A DNA stretch of 9,294 nt. It comes from DATAEK01 sp036258055 (GTDB lineage: Bacteria; Acidobacteriota; Vicinamibacteria; Vicinamibacterales; 2-12-FULL-66-21). The position numbers and the translations under genes are program-made. The notes under the pieces are model-generated. The model ran no database searches, was not told where the DNA came from, and was given only the letters and a program-made list of their open reading frames with translations. The stretch spans positions 1 to 9,294 of the forward strand of contig DATAEK010000249.1 in assembly GCA_036258055.1 (NCBI GenBank). Direction: 5' to 3'. Every line of letters begins with the position of its first letter. Position 1 is the first letter of the stretch. Positions 1 to 5,895 of the stretch are shown piece by piece.

Positions 1-362
1 CGGTTGAGGCTACCAACGATCGCGACTACTGCTGCGGAGCTGCTCCAGATCGCTCCGAGGATGCCAATGGTGAGTATGCCGCTGCTGTCGGTGTTCGAGA
101 TGCGCTTGAGCTGCTCCTCCAGGAACCCGAGCACATCTGCTGGAGCAATCGGTCGCAACGCTCGGACGATATCGTCGATAAAGTTCGTGAGAGGAAAAAA
201 GCTCGCGAGCGCTAGGATGAACAGTACAGCCGGGAACAGAGCCAGAAAGGAGTAGTAGGCGAGTTGTGCCGCCAAGCCGAGGATATCGTCTTCACTCGAT
301 TCTTTTGCCGTGCGCTTGAGCAGTTCGCTCCAGCTGAGGGGGATTTGGAAGGCAGCGAACAT
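1..362 (-). CDS. YihY/BrkB-family inner-membrane protein, N-terminal part (cut by window edge)
   Basis: Read on the minus strand from ATG at 362, this frame stays open for 120 codons to the left edge. It begins MFAAFQIPLSWSELLKRTAK and continues through AAQLAYYSFLALFPAVLFIL, the first transmembrane helix with the AYY.LLALFPAL pattern of the YihY/UPF0761 (BrkB, once misnamed RNase BN) family. An amphipathic stretch (RPIAPADVLGFLEEQLKRI) follows, then a second helix (ILTIGILGAIWSSSAAVVAI), which matches the family's W.aS.a motif. Full members have about six helices and 280-420 residues, so more than half lies outside. Their biochemical role is not established. The next in-frame stop upstream is at 402-404 and ATG 362 is the first start after it; no strong ribosome site is visible. 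It lies 93 bases downstream of ampG on the same strand, so co-transcription is plausible. The gene is open at the edge, so its end is not seen. Confidence 0.88.
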   Translation of the reverse strand, partial: MFAAFQIPLSWSELLKRTAKESSEDDILGLAAQLAYYSFLALFPAVLFILALASFFPLTNFIDDIVRALRPIAPADVLGFLEEQLKRISNTDSSGILTIGILGAIWSSSAAVVAIVGSLN

Positions 363-455
363 GCACCCATCGCCTGCAACAGTCCTGCCCTTCGCCTGAT
401 CTACAACCCCAAACAACAGGAAGGCACAGCGAAGGCAGACACGAGTCAGGCTCGG

Positions 456-1790
456 CTAACGAACCTCCTTCCCCTTCTGTTGCACTCGCGCGAGCATCAG
501 ACACAGCGCCAGCGCCGGAATCCCGAGGAGCCCGGCCGCGATGAAGAACAACGCGTAACCTTCGAGCAGCGTCCGTCCGCTCGCCAGTGATTCGACCATC
601 ACGCCTGAAAATCCCTTGGCGAACTTTCCGATGTACGTGTAGGCCGAGCTCAAGAGCGCATACTGCGTCGCCGTGTAGCCCAGCGTCGTCAGGCTGGACA
701 TATACGTGACGAGCGCGACCCCCGCGAAGGCCGCGCCAAAGTTATCGACGGCCATGACGGTTGCAAAGACACGCACGTCAGGACCCGTGTAGGCCAGAAT
801 GGCAAACGCGGCGATGACGACGCTCTGCATGATGAGCCCGATAATCAGCGTCCGGAAATAGCCGATACGTACCGCGCTGAGGCCGCCTGCGGCAATCCCG
901 AGCAGTGACCCGACCAACCCGATCGACGCCCGGACGGCGCCGACGGTGTCCTTTGATAACCCGAGGTCGTGATAATAGGGATTCGCCATCGGGCCCATGA
1001 GGAATTCCGGCAGTCGATAGAGGCTGATCATCGCGAGCATCAACAGCGCGACCCACCCGTAGGCGCGGAAGAACTCGACGAAAGGACCGACGACGGCGTC
1101 GGTAAAGCCGCGCAGGCTTCGCAGGGCCACCGTCTCGTTCTGTGAAGCAGCTCCGCTCCGCGTTGGTTCTACAGCCGCGAAACTCGCGCCGACGCCAACT
1201 CCCATCAGCACGGCCATCATCGTGTACGAGATCGGCCAGCCCAGGTGGCTCGCCGAAATGAGAATCAGCGCGTCGGTCACCAGCAATGCCCCGCGGTAGC
1301 CGAGTTGGTAGGCGGCGGACAGCAGCCCCAGTTCGTCGGAGTCGCTCGCCGCCTCAATCCGCCACGCGTCGACGACGATGTCCTGTGTCGACGAAGAAAA
1401 TGCCACGAGGAGCGCCAGCGCGCCGACGAGCGCGAGCCCGTGCTTCGTTCCGTATATCGAGACGCCGAGCAGGCCCACGGCGACGAGCACTTGTGTCAGC
1501 AGCATCCAGCTGCGCCGGCGTCCGAAACGACCGAAGAGGGGCGCGTCGAGCCGATCGACCACGGGCGCCCACAAGAACTTGATCGAGTACGCCAGACCCA
1601 CCCAGGACAGGAATCCAATGGCCTTTAACGTGGTTCCCTCGTCACGCAACCAGTAGCCGAGGGTGTTGCCTGTCAACAGAAACGGCAGGCCGGATGAAAA
1701 GCCGAGCGCGAGCATGACTGCGACTTTCGGTTGTCCGAGCGACGACATCACGCCGCGCTTGCGCTTGGGAGTGGTTCCGACTTGTGTCAT
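456..1790 (-). CDS. ampG: AmpG-type muropeptide permease (MFS)
   Basis: This 444-residue, roughly 12-helix protein of the major facilitator superfamily resembles AmpG, the proton-driven importer of GlcNAc-anhydroMurNAc peptides from the periplasm for cell-wall recycling. Visible support: GFSSGLPFLLTGNTLGYWLR (residues 30-49), the AmpG-style first helix; WAPVVDR...FGRRRSW (74-95), the loop 2-3 motif A equivalent; STQDIVVDAWRIE (134-146), the conserved acidic motif of the fourth helix; and DNFGAAFAGVALVTYMSSL (349-367) near the tenth. E. coli AmpG has 491 residues, the difference lying mainly at the C-terminus. The start is the first ATG; Met15 (1748) is an alternative, and neither has a clear ribosome site. 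No ampC, ampR or ampD lies in the window, so peptidoglycan recycling rather than beta-lactamase induction is the safer role. Related acetyl-CoA transporter-like (PAT) permeases share this fold, so substrate is inferred from family. Confidence 0.87.
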   Translation of the reverse strand: MTQVGTTPKRKRGVMSSLGQPKVAVMLALGFSSGLPFLLTGNTLGYWLRDEGTTLKAIGFLSWVGLAYSIKFLWAPVVDRLDAPLFGRFGRRRSWMLLTQVLVAVGLLGVSIYGTKHGLALVGALALLVAFSSSTQDIVVDAWRIEAASDSDELGLLSAAYQLGYRGALLVTDALILISASHLGWPISYTMMAVLMGVGVGASFAAVEPTRSGAASQNETVALRSLRGFTDAVVGPFVEFFRAYGWVALLMLAMISLYRLPEFLMGPMANPYYHDLGLSKDTVGAVRASIGLVGSLLGIAAGGLSAVRIGYFRTLIIGLIMQSVVIAAFAILAYTGPDVRVFATVMAVDNFGAAFAGVALVTYMSSLTTLGYTATQYALLSSAYTYIGKFAKGFSGVMVESLASGRTLLEGYALFFIAAGLLGIPALALCLMLARVQQKGKEVR

Positions 1791-1909
1791 GCGATGACCA
1801 GGACTGACGAAAGATCCTGTGCTTGTGCTCTTTACACTCGCAGCATTCTCGAAGCGATCACGTGGACTGACCGCGCCATCGTCTCGCGACCTCTATCCAC
1901 GTTCAAGGT

Positions 1910-1937
1910 TTGACCGTAACCCTGGCGCGTGTACAAT
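1910..1937 (+). promoter_or_regulatory. Sigma70-type promoter for the secreted protein gene at 2034
   Basis: TTGACC (1910-1915) and TACAAT (1932-1937) are separated by 16 bases and match the -35 (TTGACA) and -10 (TATAAT) consensus at 5 of 6 positions each. Transcription would start near 1944 and give a leader of about 90 bases before the ATG at 2034. No comparable promoter was found for ampG on the other side of this divergent spacer. Confidence 0.6.
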
Positions 1938-2033
1938 CCGGCGCGCGTCAAGGCGTTCGCCGGCATCCGCCTGCTCGCCTTAGTTTAACTGGTCCCGACC
2001 CTTGTTCATCGCGACCCCGAGAGGAGAGCAAAC

Positions 2034-2471
2034 ATGAAGCGCATCGAGGCGTTCGTCGTTGCGTCACTCGCAGTAATGATGCTGGTGCTCGCCGCTCCCG
2101 CGTCGGCCGAAACGCAGACCTACCATGCGACCTTCGTTGAGATCGGCGGCGACACCGGAACCGGCGCTTCCTGCGGAAGCGCCACGGTCAGCGGATTCGG
2201 CCACGTCGCCCTTCAATGCATCGTCTTCGACGCGTGCGGGCCCAACTGCCACGAACGCAGAATCACGTTCGATGACGGCAGCACGCTCGTGATCCACGAG
2301 AGCGTCGTTGACGCGGTCTCGCACGGCAACTCGGCCGGTTTCCTGGAAATCACGCAGACGATCGTCGGCGGCACAGGGTTGTTCGAAGGGGCGACTGGCA
2401 GCGGAACCGGGGTCGTCAATCTGAACGCCGGTGCGGTGATTGTCGCTTCGGGAACCATCGCGGTGCCATGA
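2034..2471 (+). CDS. Small secreted protein, beta-rich, four cysteines
   Basis: A 145-residue protein with a clear Sec signal peptide: MKR, a hydrophobic core (AFVVASLAVMMLVLAAP), and an ASA|ET cleavage site after residue 25. The mature part of about 120 residues is rich in Gly, Thr, Val and Ser and alternates in a way typical of beta-barrels. Its C-terminal pattern GGTGLFEGATGSGTGVVNL (112-130) followed by ASGTI resembles the repeating strands of secreted barrel proteins of the allene-oxide-cyclase-like/DUF3224 style; that likeness is only by pattern. Cys47, Cys62, Cys68 and Cys72 could form two disulfides, as expected for an exported protein. A strong ribosome site (GAGGAG, 2021-2026) sits 7 bases before the ATG, and a sigma70-type promoter lies upstream at 1910-1937. 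It is probably a single-gene unit. The function is unknown. Confidence 0.83.
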   Translation: MKRIEAFVVASLAVMMLVLAAPASAETQTYHATFVEIGGDTGTGASCGSATVSGFGHVALQCIVFDACGPNCHERRITFDDGSTLVIHESVVDAVSHGNSAGFLEITQTIVGGTGLFEGATGSGTGVVNLNAGAVIVASGTIAVP

Positions 2472-2666
2472 CCAGATTGACCCGAGGCGCGCCAGCACAA
2501 TAACAAGGCCGGACCTGTTCTATGCGTTCGTCGGAACCGGCCGCGAGGCCATCCACCGGGCATGGCGAGTCGGTCACGATGACGTCGAACTCCGCCTCGA
2601 GAATCGCTTTCAGTGCCTCGGCGATCTCGGCATGGTCGTCGGCCAGATGGCGGCGGGGTATCTGCG
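2464..2666 (-). pseudogene. Decayed response-regulator receiver domain
   Basis: On the minus strand, bases 2664 down to about 2578 read QIPRRHLADDHAEIAEALKA followed by ILEAEFDVI. This matches the start of a NarL/FixJ-type receiver (hydrophobic strand, acidic DDH that binds Mg, then helix 1 and strand 2). Further on, VDGLAAG fits the usual DG.[AE]A helix-2 region, but the phosphoacceptor strand is not intact. The reading is RPCYCAGAPRVNL, where RPDVIVLDIAMPRVNGL would be expected; restoring about two bases after the cggcct at 2508-2513 and a few more downstream recovers the pattern. There is no own start codon with a ribosome site, no DNA-binding domain, and the preceding segment is in another frame. 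I read this as a remnant of a two-component regulator, not a working gene. The family match is by eye. Confidence 0.5.
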
Positions 2667-2888
2667 CCAGCCCCCTTTGGCGATCTCGACCAGGTCGGTC
2701 CACCGCCAGGCGAGGCGACCAGGTAAAAACCGCGCAACGCTTCCCTTCGGATTCGCCTCGACTGATTCCGACAGCATTCGACGGTAGCACTCCAGCCGCG
2801 ACGGACCTCTGCGACTGCTGTCGACGAAGTAGCAGCGCAATCCGTCCTCGCTTACCCAGCGCGACTCGTCATTCCACCAGTCCCTCAC
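2610..2888 (-). CDS. Small hypothetical protein, tryptophan- and arginine-rich
   Basis: A 92-codon frame starting at GTG 2888, 13 bases after and in the same frame as the stop codon of the LolA/RseB-like gene. It reads DWWNDESRWVSEDGLRCYF, then a charged helical stretch (SRLECYRRMLSESVEA), and the last 20 or so residues look like out-of-frame reading through the receiver remnant at 2464-2666. Most third codon positions are G or C (my rough count is close to 80%), as in neighbouring genes, and no other frame here looks coding, so this is more than a shadow. No strong ribosome site precedes the GTG; translation coupled to the upstream gene is possible. It may be a genuine small protein, or the 3' part of a longer gene broken by the TAG at 2901-2903. 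I do not recognise the family. Confidence 0.4.
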   Translation of the reverse strand: MRDWWNDESRWVSEDGLRCYFVDSSRRGPSRLECYRRMLSESVEANPKGSVARFLPGRLAWRWTDLVEIAKGGWRRYPAAIWPTTMPRSPRH

Positions 2889-2900
2889 AATTCGCCATTC

Positions 2901-3701
2901 CTATCTGTCGTTCATTGCGCCCGCGAACCGTAATGCCAGGATCTTCGGGGGCCCATCGTGGGCGGCTTGTCCGTTGACGCTGTCGTACTCGTACTGCATC
3001 ACGAACTCCCAGAGTCCCAGTAGCTTCACATCGGCAAGCGACCGCACCTCGACGACCACCATTCGTCCCGCTCGTCGTTCGTAGCGCCGCACGACGTCGA
3101 CCGAGCGCGTCCAGAAGGAAGGATTCTTCGCCAACCGGCCTTCGACGCGCACCAGATCGCCACCCTCTGCCGTCACGAAGATCGTTCCGTCGACGAGCGT
3201 CGTCTCCCGGCGCCGAGGCTTGACACGCAGCGGAACCAGACCGTTCTCGTCCACCATTCCAGGCTGAAACTCGTAGTTCGCCAACGTCAGCGCCGCGCTC
3301 GAGGATTTCCCTGGCAGCGTCGCCTGACGTTCTCCGTCGAGAACCCCTTTGAGCAGGCTGCGAATGCGGCCGGTTCCTTCTTCCGCCAGAACCTGGTACC
3401 GCATCCCGGCCTCCGGATCGAATTCGGTCAACGCCTCGACCCAGCCCGAGGCTTTCATCTTGGCGCTCGACACCTCGAGGCGGCGGAACGCGCGATACGG
3501 GACGGGTGACCGGCGCGTGTGCGACGCGAGAAAGCGCTCGAGGACGTCCTGCGGGGACGGGACGTGGGCTCGCAGCTCGACGACGTGGCTGATGGCCAAC
3601 GCTGCGCACCCAATCGCGGCCAGCGAGGTGATTCGGCGGGCTCGCCTGCCACCCGGAAGCGACGAAGTCGTGAGGAGGCGGGATTCATTCGTGGAGCGCA
3701 T
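2901..3701 (-). CDS. Exported protein with LolA/RseB-like fold
   Basis: A 266-residue protein with an Arg-rich N-terminus, a hydrophobic segment (ITSLAAIGCAALAISHVV, residues 24-41) that should act as signal peptide or membrane anchor, and a mature part of mixed strands. SPQDVLERFLASHTRRS (49-65) starts the domain. The C-terminal half holds the pattern VDGTIFVTAEGGDLVRVEGR (170-189), then LAKNPSFWTRSVDVVRRY and LADVKLLGLWEFVMQYEYDS. This succession of strands is like the LolA/LolB/RseB superfamily (outer-membrane lipoprotein sorting or sigma-E sensing) and recurs in many acidobacterial exported proteins annotated only as hypothetical. The start is well supported by AGGAGA (3708-3713) 6 bases before the ATG. 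The long n-region with RRARR could suggest Tat export, but the classic SRRxFLK motif is absent. The partner or substrate is unknown. Confidence 0.72.
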   Translation of the reverse strand: MRSTNESRLLTTSSLPGGRRARRITSLAAIGCAALAISHVVELRAHVPSPQDVLERFLASHTRRSPVPYRAFRRLEVSSAKMKASGWVEALTEFDPEAGMRYQVLAEEGTGRIRSLLKGVLDGERQATLPGKSSSAALTLANYEFQPGMVDENGLVPLRVKPRRRETTLVDGTIFVTAEGGDLVRVEGRLAKNPSFWTRSVDVVRRYERRAGRMVVVEVRSLADVKLLGLWEFVMQYEYDSVNGQAAHDGPPKILALRFAGAMNDR

Positions 3702-3789
3702 TTGAGGTCTCCTGCAGCCGAGAGTGGCGACGTGTACTAATGGGTGTCACCGCCCCGAGCTCGCCGAATCACGTAGAAGTCTGCTAGAC

Positions 3790-3812
3790 ACATCGAACAT
3801 ATCCGTCGATGT
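3790..3812. repeat. Inverted repeat, 7-base arms
   Basis: ACATCGA (3790-3796) and TCGATGT (3806-3812) are perfect complements around a 9-base spacer. It sits about 90 bases upstream of the LolA/RseB-like start, in the spacer that follows the small membrane protein gene on the same strand. It could be an operator or a weak hairpin. There is no T-tract, so it is not a classic terminator. Confidence 0.35.
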
Positions 3813-3947
3813 CGATCAACTTGCCCTTTGGGGAAGGTAGTTGACCGTCGTCTCGCCCGAGGAGGATCTCCGCGCCTCGCGGACGCTCTTCCGCAGCTCG
3901 TCTGGGTCGCCAACCCGACCGCGACGGCAAGGCGACAACGAACTGGA

Positions 3948-4178
3948 TCAACGGCGGCGGTCATCAACGTTGACCGCGTGAAGAATCTCGGCCACGGTCG
4001 GCGACGGTGCGCCGGCTCTGATTAGCACCATCACGGCAACCGGCGCTGTGCCGAGTACGAAGAGGAGCGCGCTCGTCGAAAGGGTTGCACCCATGGCCAC
4101 GCTAGTCGCGATCAGGCCGGCGAGCGCCGCGAACCAGATGCTGCCGACGAGCCAGAGTCGAGAAACCCAGTTCAACAT
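3948..4178 (-). CDS. Small two-helix membrane protein with PSPTVAEIL tail
   Basis: A 76-residue protein starting MLNWVSRLWLVGSIWFAALA. The ATG at 4178 is chosen because AAGGAGG lies 8 bases upstream; a longer in-frame start at 4280 has no such site. There are two hydrophobic segments, about residues 6-27 and 34-53, then a positive Arg54 and a short cytosolic tail APSPTVAEILHAVNVDDRRR. The tail motif PSP[ST]VA[EQ][IV]L[HY] recurs in the membrane protein at 5618-5890 on the opposite strand, so the two look like distant paralogues. The 5' end overlaps the preceding ORF (4102-4443) by 77 bases in a different frame, and the ribosome site lies inside that ORF, suggesting translational coupling. No function can be assigned. 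Confidence 0.78.
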   Translation of the reverse strand: MLNWVSRLWLVGSIWFAALAGLIATSVAMGATLSTSALLFVLGTAPVAVMVLIRAGAPSPTVAEILHAVNVDDRRR

Positions 4179-4443
4179 GATGTCGACCTCCTTCAGGTCG
4201 GCTTGTCCTCGGTCGAAGCTCGCCATCGAGTTTCCCGGCTCGGGCGATCGTCCACTCCGCGTTGACGTCGGCGATCTCACACCAGCGATACAACATCCAC
4301 GATCCAGCCAGGAACGCTCGGGCGCTTTCCCGATCCGCGCGCGATCCCGTAGAGCCGGACAGATCGCGAAAGGCCTGTTCGATGACGCGAAACGCCAGGT
4401 GGCGGCATCCCGAGTCGGTTGAGCGGTCGGTTGCGGAACTCAT
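4102..4443 (-). CDS. Small hypothetical protein, helical (LAxRVIEQAFRDL family-like)
   Basis: A 113-codon ORF starting MSSATDRSTDSGCRHLAFRV. The convincing part is residues 14-72: RHLAFRVIEQAFRDLSGS, then SRADRESARAFLAGSWMLYR and WCEIADVNAEWTIARAGKL. Together these form three or four amphipathic helices with conserved-looking Trp and Cys (Trp49, Trp54, Cys55). Third codon positions are G/C-rich there. After residue 72 the sequence turns Arg- and Gly-rich and overlaps the membrane protein gene starting at 4178, so the true C-terminus may be shorter or the frame may have shifted: one frame over, the same DNA reads MASFDRGQADLKEV directly into that membrane protein. No ribosome site is evident before the ATG. 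The family is not recognised by name. Confidence 0.58.
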   Translation of the reverse strand: MSSATDRSTDSGCRHLAFRVIEQAFRDLSGSTGSRADRESARAFLAGSWMLYRWCEIADVNAEWTIARAGKLDGELRPRTSRPEGGRHHVELGFSTLARRQHLVRGARRPDRD

Positions 4444-4576
4444 GGCGATCGGCTATCGCGACTTATCCCGCGATCCACGGTCCATGTGTGATCATTGGCG
4501 TCGTGAGCTCACCGGATATGATCTGTACCTGTATCTTCGAGCCTCCACGATACCCGTGTGCAGGGCCGCACGCTGT

Positions 4577-4885
4577 TCAGAACGGGACAGACGCGGGTGG
4601 CAACGCGGCGCTCACCAGCTCTTCGGCCGCCGGGGCTTTGACGTACGCGGTCGCGGAACCGCCGAACAGCCACACGTTCTGCGGCTCTTTCCGCTGTTCG
4701 TATCCGCGCAGAATTGCGGCGTCTCGGCCCTTCATCGTCGAGATGCCGTGTAGCGTCAGATCCCACACCGGAGCGGACAAGACCGTGGCGATGATGTAGG
4801 AGTCGAGCGTGCCGTTGATATGGGAGACGACCACATCACCCGGTTGAATCTGTCCGTCCATTGAGTGTCGGTTACCGGCTACCAT
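4577..4885 (-). CDS. Small soluble hypothetical protein
   Basis: A 102-residue protein starting MVAGNRHSMDGQIQPGDVVV. An in-frame ATG at 4927 exists, but the ATG at 4885 has AGGAGG (4891-4896) 5 bases upstream and is preferred. The N-terminal half is a compact beta-rich stretch (IQPGDVVVSHINGTLDSYII, residues 13-32), reminiscent by pattern of a small barrel. The rest contains AILRGYEQRKEPQNVWLFGG (57-76) and a short Ala/Pro-rich tail. There is no signal peptide or membrane helix, so it is probably cytosolic. It is the first gene of the minus-strand arm of the small-protein cluster, and 133 bases separate it from the next ORF. I do not recognise the function; a shorter ORF in another frame at 4509-4766 is its shadow. 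Confidence 0.72.
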   Translation of the reverse strand: MVAGNRHSMDGQIQPGDVVVSHINGTLDSYIIATVLSAPVWDLTLHGISTMKGRDAAILRGYEQRKEPQNVWLFGGSATAYVKAPAAEELVSAALPPASVPF

Positions 4886-5237
4886 TACCCCCTCCTGGCT
4901 AAAGTGGTCCAGTTCAGCGTTGCGCACCCATCAGCTGGGTCCACGCGGCGACCGCCACAGGCGCAGGTGGATCGACCCCGCGTCGGTGGAGCGGCAACGA
5001 GCCGCCCTATCTCGCCGTATTCGAGCGTCACCCTTCGGCAAGCGTTCTGTCTCGAAGACGACGCCGGCTCAAGGCCGCGCGCACGATTGACGCATCAACA
5101 GTCCGCCTTGGTCATCCCCGTGTCTGTCCCATTCTGTACATCCCCGCAGCGGTTGACCTCCATATAGTCAGGGCATGAGGCCGGGCGTCATCACCCACTG
5201 AGGTCGATGACCTGATCCGTGCCTCGAGGACGCCACG
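4886..5237. other. Divergent spacer between the two arms of the small-protein cluster
   Basis: These 352 bases separate the minus-strand gene starting at 4885 from the plus-strand gene starting at 5238. No credible coding frame, RNA gene or long repeat was seen. It must contain the promoters of both arms, but no -35/-10 pair stands out. The best fragments are TATAGT at 5163-5168, which lacks a properly spaced -35, and a short 5-base inverted repeat (ACCCA/TGGGT, 4926-4940). Confidence 0.5.
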
Positions 5238-5456
5238 ATGTCTTTTGTCAGAGGCGACCGGAAGCCTTGCTCGTATTACGGCTGCGACGGGACGATGCAG
5301 TTCAGCCACTACTCACGACGAGGACAGCTGCAGGTCGGACGCTTGGGGGACTCGAGATCGAACGTCCTGCCGATCGGGGGGACGCCTGGCTGGGTCTGTG
5401 ACAGGGACGTGAGTCATTTCGAAGCGACAACGGCTGACGCCGGCTGGCGGGTCTGA
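5238..5456 (+). CDS. Small putative zinc-ribbon-like protein
   Basis: A 72-residue protein starting MSFVRGDRKPCSYYGCDGTM. It has a CX4C pair (Cys11, Cys16) near the N-terminus and a GWVCDRD knuckle (Cys54) near the C-terminus, followed by SHFEA. This spacing looks like a small metal-binding ribbon of the kind seen in short bacterial regulators and adaptor proteins. Only three cysteines are present, so if metal is bound the fourth ligand would be His24, Asp55 or His60, or the site is degenerate. The ATG at 5238 is preceded by CGAGGA (5225-5230) at 7 bases. It heads the plus-strand arm, and the next small gene begins 5 bases after its stop, which suggests an operon. The function is unknown. Confidence 0.68.
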   Translation: MSFVRGDRKPCSYYGCDGTMQFSHYSRRGQLQVGRLGDSRSNVLPIGGTPGWVCDRDVSHFEATTADAGWRV

Positions 5457-5461
5457 TCGTC

Positions 5462-5605
5462 GTGAACACGTTTGCCACGATCGTGAGCGACACCGTCCTG
5501 CTGTTGCTGGTGACGATGTCGATTCCGTTCGCCATTCTGATCCTGGGGACGCCTCTGACGCTCATCATCCGGCTGGTGCTGGAAATTCTGCGGGCAGTTT
5601 TCTGA
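5462..5605 (+). CDS. 47-residue hydrophobic membrane peptide
   Basis: A short ORF from GTG 5462 to TGA 5603-5605, beginning VNTFATIVSDTVLLLLVTMS and ending LVLEILRAVF. Almost the whole length is hydrophobic, with one long or two short helices (about residues 12-30 and 31-45) interrupted by Pro and Arg. It sits tightly between the zinc-ribbon-like gene (5 bases upstream) and the next membrane protein gene (12 bases downstream to the ATG at 5618). Most third positions are G or C. The GTG start has only a weak purine stretch upstream, so coupling to the previous gene is likely if it is translated. It could be a small membrane-inserted regulator or subunit; no homologue is recognised. Confidence 0.55.
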   Translation: MNTFATIVSDTVLLLLVTMSIPFAILILGTPLTLIIRLVLEILRAVF

Positions 5606-5617
5606 AAGTTGACCTCC

Positions 5618-5890
5618 ATGTTGGATAGACGTACGACGCTCGTGTACATCGTGGCCGTCGCTGCTGTGACCGGTTCCGCCTGGATCACATTCGTCCCCGA
5701 CTGGCTGTCAGGATCCACCTTCGGTTCCATCCTCGCTGTGGCGATCGCGGTAGTGGTCGTTTCGACGATCGCCGTCCGCTCGATTGGCCCCTCGCCATCG
5801 GTCGCCCAGGTGCTCTATGAGGCGGAACATCCAACGGTGCTTTCCGCCCAGCGCCCGGGGCATGACCGAACCGCCAACGATGCGCCATAA
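5618..5890 (+). CDS. Small two-helix membrane protein with PSPSVAQVL tail
   Basis: A 90-residue protein starting MLDRRTTLVYIVAVAAVTGS. A TTG three codons upstream (5609) extends the frame, but the ATG at 5618 is the simpler start; neither has a strong ribosome site. Two membrane helices are visible, about residues 8-25 and 36-58. They are followed by the tail IGPSPSVAQVLYEAEHP, which matches the tail of the opposite-strand protein at 3948-4178 in its PSP[ST]VA[EQ][IV]L[HY] motif, and both start Met-Leu. It ends with a charged, probably disordered C-terminus. It belongs to the tightly packed plus-strand arm, 5 bases before a possible start of the next gene. The role is unknown. Confidence 0.7.
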   Translation: MLDRRTTLVYIVAVAAVTGSAWITFVPDWLSGSTFGSILAVAIAVVVVSTIAVRSIGPSPSVAQVLYEAEHPTVLSAQRPGHDRTANDAP

Positions 5891-5895
5891 CGGCA

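Noticed and set aside
2213..2737. 174-codon minus-strand ORF over the secreted protein gene and its 3' flank
   Set aside because: It is antisense to a gene with signal peptide, ribosome site and promoter, and its translation is low-complexity Arg/Pro/Gly without protein-like pattern.
2869..3609. 246-codon minus-strand ORF in another frame of the LolA/RseB-like gene
   Set aside because: Arg- and Gly-rich translation typical of a shadow frame in GC-rich DNA; the overlapping 266-codon frame has the ribosome site, signal segment and recognisable patterns.
5163..5168. TATAGT as a -10 box for the plus-strand small-protein arm
   Set aside because: No -35-like hexamer lies 15-19 bases upstream, so the promoter call is not supported.
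5152..5619. The 12-mer GTTGACCTCCAT occurring at 5152-5163 and 5608-5619
   Set aside because: A single repeated 12-mer is expected by chance in 9 kb, and the second copy runs into a start codon.
5302..5730. 142-codon minus-strand ORF antisense to the plus-strand small-protein arm
   Set aside because: Antisense to three ORFs with plausible membrane or cysteine motifs; its own translation has no coherent hydrophobic or domain pattern.
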